From Deinococcus sp. Arct2-2 (GTDB lineage: Bacteria; Deinococcota; Deinococci; Deinococcales; Deinococcaceae), in assembly GCF_004801315.1 (NCBI RefSeq), contig NZ_SSNW01000027.1:1-55453 (forward strand): DNA of 55,453 nucleotides, written 5' to 3'. Shown piece by piece: positions 9,446 through 20,140 of this stretch; the stretch's first letter is position 1; each line of letters starts with the position of its first letter. A model generated the notes under the pieces. That model was not told the DNA's origin, did not search any database, and saw only the letters and a program-made list of their open reading frames with translations. The position numbers were made by a program, and so were the translations under genes.

Positions 9446-9544
9446 AGGTCTGAGATTCTTATTGATGCCTCTTCACACTCGACTTGACGAAACTCTTTCC
9501 CCTTAACACGCCCTCAATCATCCCCCTTATCAGGAGACCTGCCC

Positions 9545-10405
9545 TTGTCTACATTTTTGCAACAACTGTTCAATGCGCTGGCGCTGGGCGGCGTGTACGC
9601 GCTGGTGGCCCTCGGCCTCACGTTGGTCTACGGCGTGATGCGCGTGCCCAATTTCGCTCATGGCGGGCTGTACATGCTGGGCGCGTACCTCAGTTACGCG
9701 GTTCTGACTGGGCTGGGCTGGGGCTACGTGCCTGCGCTGCTCATTTCGGCGGTGGGCGTGGCACTGCTGGCCGCCTTCATGGAGCGCGTCATTTTTTATC
9801 CGATGAGAAATGCGCCCCACGTGCATCCCATGATTGCGGCCATCGGCGTCTTGTTTTTTCTGGAAGCCGCCGTGCAACTGGTCTGGGGGCCGGACTTCAA
9901 GCAGATCACTGAACCTGTACCCGGAATCGTGAACGTCGGCGGCGTCATCGTCACTTGGCAGCGCCTGTTGGTCATCGCGGCGTCGGTGGTGGTCATGCTG
10001 GGCCTGAATTATTTCCTCAAGCGCACGCTGACCGGGGCCACCATCGAGGCCATGAGCCAAAACCGGGAAGGCGCACGACTGGTGGGCGTGAATACCAACC
10101 GCGTCGGCATGATGACCTTTGCCATTTCCGGGGCGTTGGCTGCCGCTGCCGCCACCCTGATCGCGCCCATTATTTCGGTGTCTCCCAGCATGGGCGAGGT
10201 CATGAACCTGAAGGTCTTCGCCATCATTATTCTGGGCGGCATGGGCAGCGTACCGGGCGCGATTGTGGGCGCATTCCTGCTGGCGCTCGCGGAAGTGTTC
10301 GGCGGCTATTACATCAGCCTCGATTTCTCGGATGTCATCGGATTTGCCATGCTGGTGATCGTGCTGGCCCTCAAGCCGCAGGGTCTGTTTAAGAGGGGAA
10401 CCTGA
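9545..10405 (+). CDS. livH: Branched-chain amino-acid ABC transporter permease LivH
   Basis: A 286-residue inner-membrane permease. It opens with [38 protein letters not shown], the conserved LivH N-terminus, and has about eight hydrophobic helices. The [20 protein letters not shown] loop is the coupling helix that contacts the ATPases. The start is TTG at 9545, chosen because AGGAGA lies nine bases upstream and it gives the canonical N-terminus. It ends in TGATG, sharing one base with livM. It forms the translocation pore together with LivM. Confidence 0.92.
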   Translation: MSTFLQQLFNALALGGVYALVALGLTLVYGVMRVPNFAHGGLYMLGAYLSYAVLTGLGWGYVPALLISAVGVALLAAFMERVIFYPMRNAPHVHPMIAAIGVLFFLEAAVQLVWGPDFKQITEPVPGIVNVGGVIVTWQRLLVIAASVVVMLGLNYFLKRTLTGATIEAMSQNREGARLVGVNTNRVGMMTFAISGALAAAAATLIAPIISVSPSMGEVMNLKVFAIIILGGMGSVPGAIVGAFLLALAEVFGGYYISLDFSDVIGFAMLVIVLALKPQGLFKRGT

Positions 10406-11433
10406 TGCTGAGCAATGCTGGGGCAAACAGTGCAGGAGCAGCCCGCTTCAAACTGGGCACCTGGGGCTGGGTGGCCGTGTTCGTGCTGGCCGCGCTGGTG
10501 CCGCTGTTCGGGCCATCGGGCTACCTGCTCGACATCGGCGTGAACATCATGATCTACGCGATGTTGGCCTACGGCATGAACGTGCTGCTAGGGTACACCG
10601 GGCAGTTGCCGCTGGCCCACGCGGGCTTTTTCGGCATCGGTGCGTATACGGTGGGCATCTTAACCCTCAAGGCGGGCTGGAGTTTTTGGCTGGCGTGGCC
10701 TGTGGCGGTGGCGCTGTGTGCCGTGCTGGGGCTGCTGCTGGGTCTGGTGGCCTTCCGCACCAAGGGCGACGCCTTTTCCATTTTTACCCTCGGCGTGGGC
10801 GTCATCATCATGCTGGTCATCAACAAATGGGACGCACTCACGGGCGGCAACGAGGGGCTGAACGGCATCAATCCGCCCGCAGGCTTGGAGGCTTTGTCTA
10901 AAGGCGTGGGCCTGAAGCTGTCGGCGGGCTTTTACTACTTGGCCCTGATTGCCCTGATTCTGACCGTGCTGGCCGTAGCGCGGGCGCGGGGCAGCGTGTT
11001 CGGGCGCTCGCTGATCGCCATTCGCGGCGGCGAAGATTTGGCGCGGAGTGCGGGCATAGACGTGTTTACGCACAAGCTGCGGGCCATGATGCTGTCTACC
11101 GCCATCGCAGGTTTCGCGGGCGGCGTATATGCCGTGTACGTGGGCTTTTTGGGTTCGGCGTCGGCTGGCCCGGCTATGACCTTTACGGTGCTGTTGTACC
11201 TGTTGGCGGGCGGGCTGGGCACCCTGGCTGGCCCCCTGATCGGCCCCGCGCTGCTGTACACCCTGACTCAGAGCCTCAAGGGGCTGCAAGATTACCAATA
11301 CATCGTGTTCGGGCCGCTGCTGGTGCTGCTGATCATGTTCGCGCCGCAGGGCTTGGCCGGACTGTGGATGAAAGCGCAGGCGCGGCGAGAACTGGCGGCT
11401 GTAACGGGCAAAAAGGGAGCCGAACGTGCTTGA
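10405..11433 (+). CDS. livM: Branched-chain amino-acid ABC transporter permease LivM
   Basis: A 342-residue inner-membrane permease, partner of LivH. After a short polar N-terminus the helices begin at about residue 18. The signature [25 protein letters not shown] (about 50-75) and the coupling loop [27 protein letters not shown] are typical of LivM. Its ATG overlaps the livH stop (TGATG) and its own end overlaps livG by eight bases, so the four genes are tightly coupled. Confidence 0.92.
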   Translation: MLSNAGANSAGAARFKLGTWGWVAVFVLAALVPLFGPSGYLLDIGVNIMIYAMLAYGMNVLLGYTGQLPLAHAGFFGIGAYTVGILTLKAGWSFWLAWPVAVALCAVLGLLLGLVAFRTKGDAFSIFTLGVGVIIMLVINKWDALTGGNEGLNGINPPAGLEALSKGVGLKLSAGFYYLALIALILTVLAVARARGSVFGRSLIAIRGGEDLARSAGIDVFTHKLRAMMLSTAIAGFAGGVYAVYVGFLGSASAGPAMTFTVLLYLLAGGLGTLAGPLIGPALLYTLTQSLKGLQDYQYIVFGPLLVLLIMFAPQGLAGLWMKAQARRELAAVTGKKGAERA

Positions 11434-12278
11434 TTCTTCTGTGGGGACAGGCTCCAACTCTGTAGGCACTGAACTGCTGCGCGTAGAAGGCTTGGGCATC
11501 CGCTTTGGCGGCCTGCACGCTGTAAAGGACGTGACCGCCACCATTCCGGCAGGCCAGATCACGGCCATCATCGGCCCCAACGGTGCGGGCAAAAGCACCT
11601 TCTTCAACCTGATTTCCGGGTTTTATAAGCCCACCACGGGCCGAATCATCTTTGGGGGCGAAGACATCACGCGCCTGAAAACGCATGAAGTGGTGGCGAG
11701 CGGCATGGCCCGCACCTTTCAGACCACCACCATTTACAAAGAACTGAGCGTGCTGGAAAACGCCATGATCGGCCACCGAGTGCGTACCCGCGCTGGGTTG
11801 CTGGACGCTCTCTTACGGACTGGCCGCGAGCGCAAGGACGAGCAGGAGAGCCGTGACGCCGCCCTGACCGCCCTGACCCGCGTGGGCATCGCCGCGCACG
11901 CGGGCCGCCCCGCCGGAGCCATGACGCAGGAGGGCCAGAAGCGCGTGGGCATTGCTATGGCCCTCGCCAGCAACCCTAAATTGCTGCTGCTGGACGAACC
12001 CGCCGCCGGAATGAACCCCGAAGAAACCGTGAGCCTGATGGCCCTGATCCGCGAACTGGTGGCGGGCGGCCTGACGGTGACGCTCGTAGAACACAAGATG
12101 AGCCTCGTGATGAGCCTCGCGGATCATATTTTGGTGCTGCATCACGGCCAAAAAATCAGCGAGGGCGTGCCTGCACAGGTCAGCCGCGATCCGGCGGTTA
12201 TTGAGGCCTACTTAGGCTCGCACGCGCACGGCGGGCAGATGGGGCAGGCCACCGTAGCGGCAACAGGGGAGGCTCCCC

Positions 12279-12286
<8 letters not shown>
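11426..12286 (+). CDS. livG: Branched-chain amino-acid ABC transporter ATPase LivG
   Basis: A 286-residue cytosolic ATPase with GTG start at 11426. Walker A is GPNGAGKST, Walker B is [15 protein letters not shown], and the switch His follows in [12 protein letters not shown]. The C-terminal LivG extension ([12 protein letters not shown]) is present. The ABC signature is unusual: where LivG proteins have LAYGQQRRLEIA-like sequence, this one reads [12 protein letters not shown], losing the usual Gly-Gln spacing. It probably still works as a heterodimer with LivF, whose signature is canonical. About 20 N-terminal residues ([13 protein letters not shown]) are extra and low in complexity. Confidence 0.9.
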
Positions 12287-12986
<700 letters not shown>

Positions 12987-13053
12987 GGGGCAGAGGGATC
13001 TGGGGTCTAAGGGTCTGAGGAAGGCGGGGTGAGGGGTACGGAGGTGTTTTGCG

Positions 13054-13173
13054 TTGGAAGGTGACCCCCCAGTCTGCTTCGCAGCCAGCCCCCCTTAAAG
13101 GGGAGCGCAACAGCTTTTAGTCCTCCCCTCTAAGGGGGGGCATTGCAAAGCAATGGGGGGGTTCACCTTCCAA
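13054..13173 (+). repeat. Family A repeat, complete copy with both terminal repeats
   Basis: The best-defined copy. Its left end TTGGAAGGTGACCCCCC and right end GGGGGGTTCACCTTCCAA are inverted repeats of each other with one base missing on the left. The inner part has CTGC-TTC-GCAG, CCCCTT-AA-AGGGG, CCCCTCTAAGGGG and GCATTGCAAAGCAATG hairpins. No target duplication is obvious at the edges. Confidence 0.9.
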
Positions 13174-13175
13174 GC

Positions 13176-13212
13176 CGGAGTGTAAGCACTGCCTTACACT
13201 CCGCTCCCTTTT
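13176..13212 (+). terminator. Hairpin with T-run upstream of the guanidine riboswitch
   Basis: CGGAGTGTAAG (13176-13186) and CTTACACTCCG (13193-13203) form an 11-bp stem with a 6-base loop, followed by CTCCCTTTTTG. It is most likely the terminator of the liv transcript. Confidence 0.65.
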
Positions 13213-13275
13213 TGCCTATCCAGTGCTGACCGCCTGCCGCTACACTGGGTTCAGTCGTTCCATCGGAACCAGACT

Positions 13276-13318
13276 CCGGACGAGAGAACCGCCGTACCCG
13301 GTCAGGACAAGACGGCGC
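13276..13318 (+). ncRNA. Guanidine-III (ykkC-III) riboswitch
   Basis: The sequence matches the guanidine-III aptamer closely. It opens with CCGGACGAG, then a CGCCGT strand, then ACCCGGTCAGGACAAG, and closes with ACGGCG, giving the two helices and pseudoknot (CCGG with CCGG, CGCCGT with ACGGCG) of this class. It binds guanidinium and in known cases turns on guanidinium exporters, which is exactly what follows at 13338. Directly after it, CACCT-GCGG-AGGTG (13318-13331) folds the Shine-Dalgarno site into a small hairpin, so control of translation is likely. The hairpin's role is inference. Confidence 0.92.
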
Positions 13319-13337
13319 ACCTGCGGAGGTGTTGGAT

Positions 13338-13658
13338 ATGGCATGGACGCTACTGGTGTTGGCTGGACTGCTGGAAGTGGGCTGGGCCATTGGTCTGAAA
13401 TATACCGAGGGCTTTACGCGCCCATTGCCCACCGTACTCACGTTGGCGAGCATGATTGCCAGCATTGCTCTGCTGGGCCTCGCCACCAAGACGCTACCGA
13501 TTGGTACGGCCTACGGCGTGTGGGTGGGCATTGGTGCGGTGGGCGCGGCCATTCTGGGCATCGTGCTGTTTAAGGAGCCTGCAAGTGCCGCCCGCCTCGG
13601 CTTTATGGCGCTGATGGTGGTGGCTATTGTGGGGTTGAAGGCGACGAGTGGGCATTAG
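13338..13658 (+). CDS. gdx: Guanidinium exporter Gdx (SugE-type SMR protein)
   Basis: A 106-residue inner-membrane protein with four helices, of the small multidrug resistance family. [24 protein letters not shown] carries the essential membrane Glu (Glu13 by this start). [26 protein letters not shown] is the Gdx-type signature, distinct from EmrE types. It exchanges guanidinium for protons as a dual-topology dimer. The start at 13338 fits the Shine-Dalgarno GGAGG with eight bases between; a GTG nine bases earlier would overlap that site. The guanidine-III riboswitch just upstream supports the substrate assignment. Confidence 0.93.
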   Translation: MAWTLLVLAGLLEVGWAIGLKYTEGFTRPLPTVLTLASMIASIALLGLATKTLPIGTAYGVWVGIGAVGAAILGIVLFKEPASAARLGFMALMVVAIVGLKATSGH

Positions 13659-13689
13659 GGAAAGGATTTAGGTTAAGTTTTTGGGCTTC

Positions 13690-14124
13690 TCCTACGTTTT
13701 CCCCCACCCCCCAGCCCCCGCCCCCAAAGGGTGCAGGGGAGTTGGTCGCTCCGCTGAGGAGGATTGATCTTGTCGCGTCCAGACTCGGCTGAATCCTTCA
13801 TTTGAAGCGCAGTTGCCAGTCGTCTTGAATCTGGAATTGGCCCACCCGCTGCGCGGATGACGGCCTCACACGGATGTGGCGGTAACGGTATGGGTTTGCT
13901 GTTGGCCCTCTCCCCTTGCGGGGGAGGGCGCTGCAAAGCAGTGGGAGGGGGAAGTGAGCGCCAGCGATTGCCCTTCCCACCTTCCACACTCCACGATCCA
14001 CTTCTGCCCTCCCTTAGACCCTCAAACCCCCCTCCCTTAGACTGCCCTTCCCGCCTCCCGCTTGAACCCGGTGCAACCCCTAGACCAAGTGGCGTCTAGA
14101 ATGGGGGCAAGGAGTGTTCCCTGA
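13690..14124. repeat. Family B-like repeats and accD upstream region
   Basis: At 13698-13740 and 13895-13975 are C/G-rich family B fragments (CCCTCTCCCCTTGCGGGGGA followed by GCGCTGCAAAGCAGTGGGA). At 13990-14002 is a half-site of family C (CTCCACGATCCAC), then two TTAGAC units. The palindrome CTAGAC-N8-GTCTAG (14080-14099) overlaps a possible -10 TAGAAT (14098-14103) for accD, and AAGGAG precedes the accD start. No gene was found in the 466 bases after gdx. Confidence 0.5.
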
Positions 14125-15024
14125 ATGGCGTTAGATCGTTTTTTTCGCAGACGCCGCCCGCAGCAGCAAGCGGGCAGCGACATGCCAGACCTGTGGACGC
14201 AGTGTCCTGCGTGCAAGGAAAGTGTCTATAACCGCGACCTAGAGGCCAGCCTTTGGGTGTGCCCCAAATGCAGCCACCACCTGCGCCTAGAGGCGGGGCG
14301 GCGTGTGGAGGTGCTGCTTGATGAAGGCTCGTTCGTGCAGTTGTCGGGCCGCGTGCATCCCACCGATCCCCTGAACTTTCAGGATACCGAGGCCTACGTA
14401 GACCGCCTGAGCCGTGCCCAGAAGAAAACGGGCCGTCCAGACGCGATTCTGACGGGCACAGGCAGCATTTTAGGCCTGCCAGTAACGCTGGCCGTCATGG
14501 ATTTCGCCTTCAGTGGTGGCAGCATGGGCAGCGTGGTGGGCGAAGAAATCAGCCGCGCCGCCGAACATGCTGCCGAAATCGGCACGCCGTTTGTGCTCGT
14601 GGCAGCCAGTGGCGGGGCCAGAATGCAGGAAAGTGCGTTGTCGCTGATGCAGATGGCAAAAACGACGGTGGCCCTCGAAAGCTTGACGGCGCGGGGATTG
14701 CCCTACGTCAGCATTCTGACCGACCCCACCACCGGGGGCGTCACGGCCAGTTTTGCCACCATTGCCGACGTGATCATGGCCGAACCCGGCGCTCTGATCG
14801 GCTTCGCGGGGCCGCGTGTGATTCAGCAGACCATCCGCCAAAGCCTGCCTGAAGGCTTTCAGCGGGCCGAATTTTTGCTGGAACACGGCATGATCGACGA
14901 TGTAGTCGACCGCCGCAACCACCGCAACTTTTTGGCCGGATTGCTGGGCGTGCTGACCCGCCGCGCCCCCGACGCCCCTCCCGCCGAACAGCCCGCCCCA
15001 CCCTCCGCCGAGGCCCCCGCGTAA
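14125..15024 (+). CDS. accD: Acetyl-CoA carboxylase carboxyltransferase subunit beta
   Basis: A 299-residue cytosolic subunit. An N-terminal four-Cys zinc ribbon (CPAC at 27-30, CPKC at 46-49) is followed by the crotonase-like carboxyltransferase core, with [11 protein letters not shown] and ASGGARMQE forming an oxyanion and CoA-binding region. With AccA it moves the carboxyl group from carboxybiotin to acetyl-CoA, giving malonyl-CoA for fatty-acid synthesis. A Pro/Ala-rich tail ([19 protein letters not shown]) lengthens it slightly. It is coupled to accA through TAATG. Confidence 0.95.
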   Translation: MALDRFFRRRRPQQQAGSDMPDLWTQCPACKESVYNRDLEASLWVCPKCSHHLRLEAGRRVEVLLDEGSFVQLSGRVHPTDPLNFQDTEAYVDRLSRAQKKTGRPDAILTGTGSILGLPVTLAVMDFAFSGGSMGSVVGEEISRAAEHAAEIGTPFVLVAASGGARMQESALSLMQMAKTTVALESLTARGLPYVSILTDPTTGGVTASFATIADVIMAEPGALIGFAGPRVIQQTIRQSLPEGFQRAEFLLEHGMIDDVVDRRNHRNFLAGLLGVLTRRAPDAPPAEQPAPPSAEAPA

Positions 15025-15986
15025 TGACGACCCCATCCACCGACCTCAAAGCCACCCTGAAAAAACTGGAAGCCCGCGTCCACGACCTTGAAGTGACGGC
15101 GCGTGAAACCGGGCAGAATTTGGATTCTACGATTCATACCTTGCGGGCCGAAGTAGAGCGCCTGAGAACGGCCCCAGCCAACGGTGTCATGACGCGCTGG
15201 GAGCGGGTGCAACTGGCCCGCGCACCGGGACGGCCCACCGCGCACGATTACACCGAGCGCCTCGTGACCGACTTCACCGAGCTTCACGGCGACCGCAATT
15301 TTGCCGACGACCACGCCCTGATCGGCGGGCCGGGACGCTGGCAGGGCCGCCCTGTGATGCTCCTGATGCAGCAAAAAGGCCGCGACACCAAGAGCCGCGT
15401 GCGCCGCCGCTTTGGCATGAGCAACCCCGAAGGCTACCGCAAAGCCATGCGCCTGATGGATTTGGCCGACAAATTTGGCCTGCCCGTGGTGTGCCTGATC
15501 GACACTCCCGGCGCGTACCCCGGCATAGAAGCCGAGGAGCGCGGCCAAGCGTGGGCCATTGCCGAAAGCATTCAGCGGATGGTGCGCCTGAAAGTGCCTG
15601 CCGTGTGCGCCGTGATTGGCGAGGGTGGTAGCGGCGGGGCGCTGGCGATTGGCGTGGGCAACCGCGTGCTGATTCAGGAAAATGCGTGGTACAGCGTCAT
15701 TTCGCCCGAATCTTGTGCGGCGATCCTGTGGCGCGATTCTGCGCAGGCCCCCAAAGCCGCCGAGGCCCTGAAGCTGACGGCCCCCGATTTGCTGGAACTG
15801 GGCATCGTGGAAGAAGTGATTCCCGAACCTGTAGGCGGCGCACATCTGGACTTGGACGCTGCCGCCGCCGCACTAGGCGAAGTGGTGAGCCGCCATCTGG
15901 ACGAACTGAGCCTGCTGAACGAGCAGGAACTGAAAGCGCAGCGGGCCGCACGGTTCCGGGCTTTGGGAGCGTTTACAGAGAGCTGA
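15024..15986 (+). CDS. accA: Acetyl-CoA carboxylase carboxyltransferase subunit alpha
   Basis: A 320-residue partner of AccD. The N-terminal coiled-coil helix ([19 protein letters not shown]) is followed by the family's landmarks: [49 protein letters not shown] and [14 protein letters not shown]. It binds the carboxybiotin side of the active site in the AccA2D2 tetramer. The stop is followed by a strong terminator, so accDA forms a two-gene operon separate from accBC, which is not in this window. Confidence 0.95.
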   Translation: MTTPSTDLKATLKKLEARVHDLEVTARETGQNLDSTIHTLRAEVERLRTAPANGVMTRWERVQLARAPGRPTAHDYTERLVTDFTELHGDRNFADDHALIGGPGRWQGRPVMLLMQQKGRDTKSRVRRRFGMSNPEGYRKAMRLMDLADKFGLPVVCLIDTPGAYPGIEAEERGQAWAIAESIQRMVRLKVPAVCAVIGEGGSGGALAIGVGNRVLIQENAWYSVISPESCAAILWRDSAQAPKAAEALKLTAPDLLELGIVEEVIPEPVGGAHLDLDAAAAALGEVVSRHLDELSLLNEQELKAQRAARFRALGAFTES

Positions 15987-15998
15987 GAGAGGCAAGCC

Positions 15999-16053
15999 AG
16001 AACGTCCCGCGCCACAGTCGGCATTCCTCCGGCTGAATCGCGGGCGTTCTTTT
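15999..16053 (+). terminator. Terminator after accDA
   Basis: AGAACG-T-CCCGCG (15999-16011) pairs with CGCGGG-CGTTCT (16039-16050), running into TTTTG. Confidence 0.8.
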
Positions 16054-16087
16054 GCCTAGCACTCTTGCTTTCCGATGCACATTGCCT

Positions 16088-16114
16088 TACGATGTCGGTA
16101 CAACATCGTATAGC
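16088..16114 (+). promoter_or_regulatory. Probable PadR operator
   Basis: TACGATGT-N7-ACATCGTA (16088-16110) is a perfect 8-bp inverted repeat. It contains the ATGT/ACAT half-sites typical of PadR proteins. A -10-like TATAGC begins at 16109, so binding would block transcription of the padR gene at 16155 (autoregulation, inferred). Confidence 0.65.
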
Positions 16115-16154
16115 GATAGCTGCCCAAGCAGACGCCGGGGCAGAGAGGAGCCGT

Positions 16155-16484
16155 ATGGACGCCCAACAATTGAAAGGCCACTTGGATTTATTGCTGCTGG
16201 CAACCCTAGAACAAGGCTCGCGCTACGGTGGGCAGATTATTGCCGACGTGCAGGCCGCCACTGACGGCTATTTCAGCCTGCGCGAAGGCACGCTGTATCC
16301 GGCCCTGCACCGCCTAGAAAAAGCCGGGTGGATCAGCGGCGCGTTCGAGCAGTTGCCGCGTGGGGGCAGCCCGGTCAAGTTTTACACCCTGACTCCCAGC
16401 GGGCAGCAAGAGCTGAAGGCCCAGCGCGAACGCTACGAACAGTTCCGCCGCGCCGTGCAGGGCGTCATCGGGGGCGCGGTATGA
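16155..16484 (+). CDS. PadR-family transcriptional regulator
   Basis: A 109-residue winged-helix regulator: LDLLLLATLEQGSRYGGQIIADVQAAT, FSLREGTLYPALHRLEKAGWI and KFYTLTPSGQQEL are the PadR core. The start ATG 16155 has GAGAGGAG upstream. The perfect palindrome at 16088-16110 is a likely self-operator. It overlaps the following membrane-anchored gene by four bases, giving a second PadR/partner cassette like the one at 3523-4463. The two PadR proteins are only distantly alike, so this is not a recent duplication. Confidence 0.88.
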   Translation: MDAQQLKGHLDLLLLATLEQGSRYGGQIIADVQAATDGYFSLREGTLYPALHRLEKAGWISGAFEQLPRGGSPVKFYTLTPSGQQELKAQRERYEQFRRAVQGVIGGAV

Positions 16485-17677
16485 AGGATGTGGAGCGCCA
16501 ACTTGAGGGCTACATTCGGCAGGCTACACGGGGATTACGCGGCCCACGCCGACAGGATGCCCAGCAGGAACTTCGCGGCGCACTAGAAGACAAGATTCAC
16601 CGTCACCGCCTGCTGGGGCTGGATGAACACGCGGCGCTGACTGCGGCCCTGCGCGACTTTGGCAGCGCCTCCGCCGTCGCCCGTGACCTGAATGCCGTGC
16701 ATACCTTGCCCACCGTGTACCGGAGTTTGTTGTTGGCTGGAATTGGCACATTGTTGGGCTTACAAGCGGTGGCCCAAGTGCCGATGGTGCGGGCGATTCC
16801 TGATCCACAGGAGTTAGCACAGACTTGCCGACACGACGAAGCGATGTTGAACCGAATGAGCCTATCTGATGCAGCGGCACTGCGGCTCAAGCTGGCACAA
16901 CCGGGTCAGCGGGCAAAATTGGAAGCCGAATGCCGCGCCATGATTCCAGCGCCAGTCAACACCCTCTTGTCTCTGGCCGATCTGCTGGCTGCCTTGCGTA
17001 AAGGTGGAATCGTGGTTAGCACCGTTCCGGGCTTTGACGGCTATCTTCAACTCACGTTTCCGGGTAGGAAGGATATTCAGGGGCTAGACCTGAGTGGCAG
17101 TTTCAAGATGATTGGGCAACAATCTTATATTCAAGCCGCTCCACTGGTCGATTTACTCCGCTATGCCCTTCCTTCTGACATCCCTTTGCGTCTAAGCGGC
17201 ATTGACAATCCGGTGCTGGAAATCGGCCCGGCCCGCTTGCAACTGGGAACGGCGACCACGCCTGTCAGGGCCACAGATTTTTACCTGCTCCCGCTGCTTG
17301 GGGTGGTGGAAGCACAACTCAAGAACCTGTCCCGAACGCCTATCTCACTGGCTGTTGTTTATGATGGCAGCGAGACCCAAACCCCACAGATTAAGCTGAC
17401 CGCCCCTGACCAAGCCTTGTTTGCCACCGTTAGCAATGCACGTCTAGTCGCCAAGTCCAGTGCCACAGCCAAGGAGTATTACCTGCTGCGAGTGCGGGCA
17501 GTATCGGCGGGCCTGCTGGCTGTCCCTCAAGGCCGAATCGTCAACACGCCCGCCGAACTGATTGCGGCCACAGCCAAAGGCCAAGAAGCAGTGCTGGTCT
17601 ACCGCCTTAACGCTGCCGACCTGCGAAACCTCAAGCTGACCCCAGTTCCGGCCAAGAGCCTTCAACCCGTTCCCTAA
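16481..17677 (+). CDS. PadR-associated membrane-anchored protein with permease-prefix-like domain
   Basis: A 398-residue protein. The first 75 residues (MKDVERQLEGYIRQATRGLRGPRRQDAQQELRGALEDKI, then LGLDEHAALTAALRDFGSA) resemble the permease prefix/HAAS-like domain found next to PadR genes. One membrane helix follows (about 84-103, SLLLAGIGTLLGLQAVAQV). The remaining 290 residues should lie outside the membrane and appear mostly beta-rich, with no motif I recognise; segments such as FDGYLQLTFPGRKDIQGLDLSGSF suggest a sensor or carbohydrate-like fold but this is a guess. It is translationally coupled to padR. The likely role is a sensor or effector of that module. Confidence 0.7.
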   Translation: MKDVERQLEGYIRQATRGLRGPRRQDAQQELRGALEDKIHRHRLLGLDEHAALTAALRDFGSASAVARDLNAVHTLPTVYRSLLLAGIGTLLGLQAVAQVPMVRAIPDPQELAQTCRHDEAMLNRMSLSDAAALRLKLAQPGQRAKLEAECRAMIPAPVNTLLSLADLLAALRKGGIVVSTVPGFDGYLQLTFPGRKDIQGLDLSGSFKMIGQQSYIQAAPLVDLLRYALPSDIPLRLSGIDNPVLEIGPARLQLGTATTPVRATDFYLLPLLGVVEAQLKNLSRTPISLAVVYDGSETQTPQIKLTAPDQALFATVSNARLVAKSSATAKEYYLLRVRAVSAGLLAVPQGRIVNTPAELIAATAKGQEAVLVYRLNAADLRNLKLTPVPAKSLQPVP

Positions 17678-17767
17678 ATCATCTTCCCCCGCCCTATCTT
17701 GTACTCACTACAAAGTAGGCAAGTGTGGCCCTCGCTCTCTCGCTGGGGCCACCAAAGGGGTGAATGG

Positions 17768-20137
17768 GTGAGAATTTTAGGACGGTTGGGGCGGGGTCTG
17801 TTGTGGCTGATTCTGGTCATTCTGGTGCTGGCGTTGGCGGCGGTGCTGTGGCTGCGGGGTACGTCCAGTCCGCGTGTTTCGGGAAGCGTGACGCTGCCGG
17901 GCGTGTCGGGCCAAGTGACCATCACCCGCGACGCTTGGGGCGTGCCGCACATTCGGGCCACCGCCAGCGATGAAGACGCCGTGTTCGCGCTGGGGTTCGT
18001 GCATGCCCAAGACCGGGCGTGGCAACTGGATTTTCAGCGGCGCGTGACTCAGGGCCGCCTGTCGGAAGTGCTGGGCGCACCCGCACTGGCACAGGATAAA
18101 TTCCTCAGAACGTGGGGCTTTTACCGGGCGGCTCAGTCGGCCCTGCCTGCCCTGTCTGCGCGGAGCAAACAGATGGTGGCCGCGTATACGGCGGGCGTAA
18201 ATGCGGGTTTTAAGCAGGGCAAAACCGCCCCGGAGTTCCGCATTCTGGGCTACACCCCCGAGCCGTGGACAGACGTAGACAGCATCGCGTGGAGCAAGCT
18301 GATGGCCTACGATCTGGGCGGCAACTACGAGGATGAGGTGCTGGGCGCACGCACGGTGAAGCGCCTAGGCGAACGTGGGCTAGGCGAAATCATGCCGTCA
18401 TACCCCGAAGACGGCCCGACCATTTTGAGCGCCGATGAGTTGCCTGCCGGAACCACCGCGCAGACTCGCGCCCCAGCGTTGGCGGCGGCTCCCACTCTGC
18501 CGGATTCAACTCTTGCCGCCCTGCGCTCTCACCTGTTGGCGGCGCGGGAACTGGGCTTGCAGGCCGTACCGGGCAAAGGCAGCAACGACTGGGTCATGGC
18601 CGGAAGCCGCACCGCCAGCGGCAAACCCATTTTGGCCGACGATCCGCACCTGAGCCTCACCAGCCCGATGCTGTGGTATCTGGCCGACCTTCAAGGCCCC
18701 ACCCTAAAATCCATCGGGGCCAGCATTCCCGGCCTGCCCGCCATCGTGATCGGGCGCAACGAGCGCGTGGCATGGGGCGTGACCAACGTGAACCCCGATG
18801 TGCAGGATTTGTACATAGAACCAGCAGGAACCAAGCTGACCGAACGCATCGAGACCATCAAGGTGAAGGGCGGCGCAGACGTGAAAATAGTGGTGCGTGA
18901 GAGCAGTCACGGCCCGATCATCAGCGATGCGGGGGCCGCCGACGTGGGACCGCGTGTGGCTCTGAAATGGACGGCGCTGCAACCCGGCGACACCACTATG
19001 GACGCCTTTTTGGGCCTGAATTACGCGCAGAACTGGACAGAGTTCACGGCGGCCCTGAAAAGCTACGTGGGGCCAAGCCAGAACTTCGTGTACGCCGACA
19101 CCGACGGCAATACGGGCTACTACGCACCGGGCCGCGTGCCGATTCGTAGCGGCTGGGACGGTTCTTTACCCGTGTCGGGCGACGGTTCCCGCGAGTGGGC
19201 GGGCTACCTGCCCTTCGAGCAGTTGCCGCATACTTACAACCCCGCCGACGGCCTCGTGGTCACGGCCAACAACCGCGTCACACCCGACGCCTACCGCTTC
19301 GACCTCGCCAATGTTCGCAACTGGGCCGAGCCGTACCGCGCCCAGCGCATTACCGACCTGCTGACCGCCAAAGCGCAGGGCTGGACGGTGGAAGAGGTGC
19401 GCCGGGTGCAACTGGACACCCAAAGTCTGGTGTGGCGTGACCTAAAACCGCTGCTGCAGGCCGCCCGCCCTGACGGTGACCTGAGTACGCGGGCGCTGGA
19501 GAAATTGCGCGGCTGGGACGGCAACCAAACCGTGTCCAGCGTCCCCAGTCTCATCTTCGAAGCGTGGCTCATGAAGTTGCAAAGCATGGCCCGCGACGAA
19601 CTCGGCAACGACACCCAGATCAACAGTCTGGCCGTGCTGAACCAACTGAAATCAGACGGCGACCTGTGCCAAAGCGAGAGCGCGGGCTTAAGCACCTGCG
19701 CCGCCACGCTGACCGCCACCCTCAAACAAGCGGTAGATGACCTCAGCACCCGCCTCGGCTCTGATCTGAGTGGCTGGAGCGCGGGCAAGCTGCACACGGT
19801 TGCCAGCAACCACCGCGCCTTTGGCAACGTATCGGCCCTGTCGTGGCTGTTCAATCACAGCGCCCCGACCCCCGGCGGCACCAGTACCGTCAATGTGGCC
19901 CGCCCCGAAGTGGGTACTTACCGCCAAACGCACGGAGCCAGTTACCGCCAAATCGTGGATCTCAGCGCCCCCAACCGCAGCCTGTACGTGGGCAGCCTCG
20001 GCCAAAGCGGAAACCCGCTGGGCAACAACGTGTCTGACCAGCAAAAAATGTGGGTGGCGGGCGAATACCTGCCCATGAGTACGGATGCGAAAGATTGGGG
20101 GAAGACGGTGACACTGACGTTGGAAGCGGGGAAATAA
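17768..20137 (+). CDS. Penicillin acylase family protein (N-terminal nucleophile hydrolase)
   Basis: A 789-residue precursor of the penicillin G/acyl-homoserine-lactone acylase family, exported by the N-terminal membrane segment (LGRGLLWLILVILVLALAAVLWL). The alpha-chain region contains HIRATASDEDAVFALGFVHAQDRAWQLDFQRR. Maturation should cut within AVPGKGSNDWVMAGSRTA, freeing the catalytic Ser of GSNDW as the new beta-chain N-terminus. NPDVQDLYIEP and the later VTANNRV are also typical. It would hydrolyse an N-acyl bond in the envelope; the substrate is unknown (antibiotic, acyl amino acid or acyl-homoserine lactone). GTG 17768 is preferred to an in-frame TTG at 17699, since the membrane anchor starts shortly after it. 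Confidence 0.88.
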   Translation: MRILGRLGRGLLWLILVILVLALAAVLWLRGTSSPRVSGSVTLPGVSGQVTITRDAWGVPHIRATASDEDAVFALGFVHAQDRAWQLDFQRRVTQGRLSEVLGAPALAQDKFLRTWGFYRAAQSALPALSARSKQMVAAYTAGVNAGFKQGKTAPEFRILGYTPEPWTDVDSIAWSKLMAYDLGGNYEDEVLGARTVKRLGERGLGEIMPSYPEDGPTILSADELPAGTTAQTRAPALAAAPTLPDSTLAALRSHLLAARELGLQAVPGKGSNDWVMAGSRTASGKPILADDPHLSLTSPMLWYLADLQGPTLKSIGASIPGLPAIVIGRNERVAWGVTNVNPDVQDLYIEPAGTKLTERIETIKVKGGADVKIVVRESSHGPIISDAGAADVGPRVALKWTALQPGDTTMDAFLGLNYAQNWTEFTAALKSYVGPSQNFVYADTDGNTGYYAPGRVPIRSGWDGSLPVSGDGSREWAGYLPFEQLPHTYNPADGLVVTANNRVTPDAYRFDLANVRNWAEPYRAQRITDLLTAKAQGWTVEEVRRVQLDTQSLVWRDLKPLLQAARPDGDLSTRALEKLRGWDGNQTVSSVPSLIFEAWLMKLQSMARDELGNDTQINSLAVLNQLKSDGDLCQSESAGLSTCAATLTATLKQAVDDLSTRLGSDLSGWSAGKLHTVASNHRAFGNVSALSWLFNHSAPTPGGTSTVNVARPEVGTYRQTHGASYRQIVDLSAPNRSLYVGSLGQSGNPLGNNVSDQQKMWVAGEYLPMSTDAKDWGKTVTLTLEAGK

Positions 20138-20140
20138 GCA

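Noticed and set aside
13054..13173. Family A repeat as a conventional transposon or gene
   Set aside because: At about 120 bp it cannot encode a transposase, contains no open frame of note, and no target-site duplication was seen.
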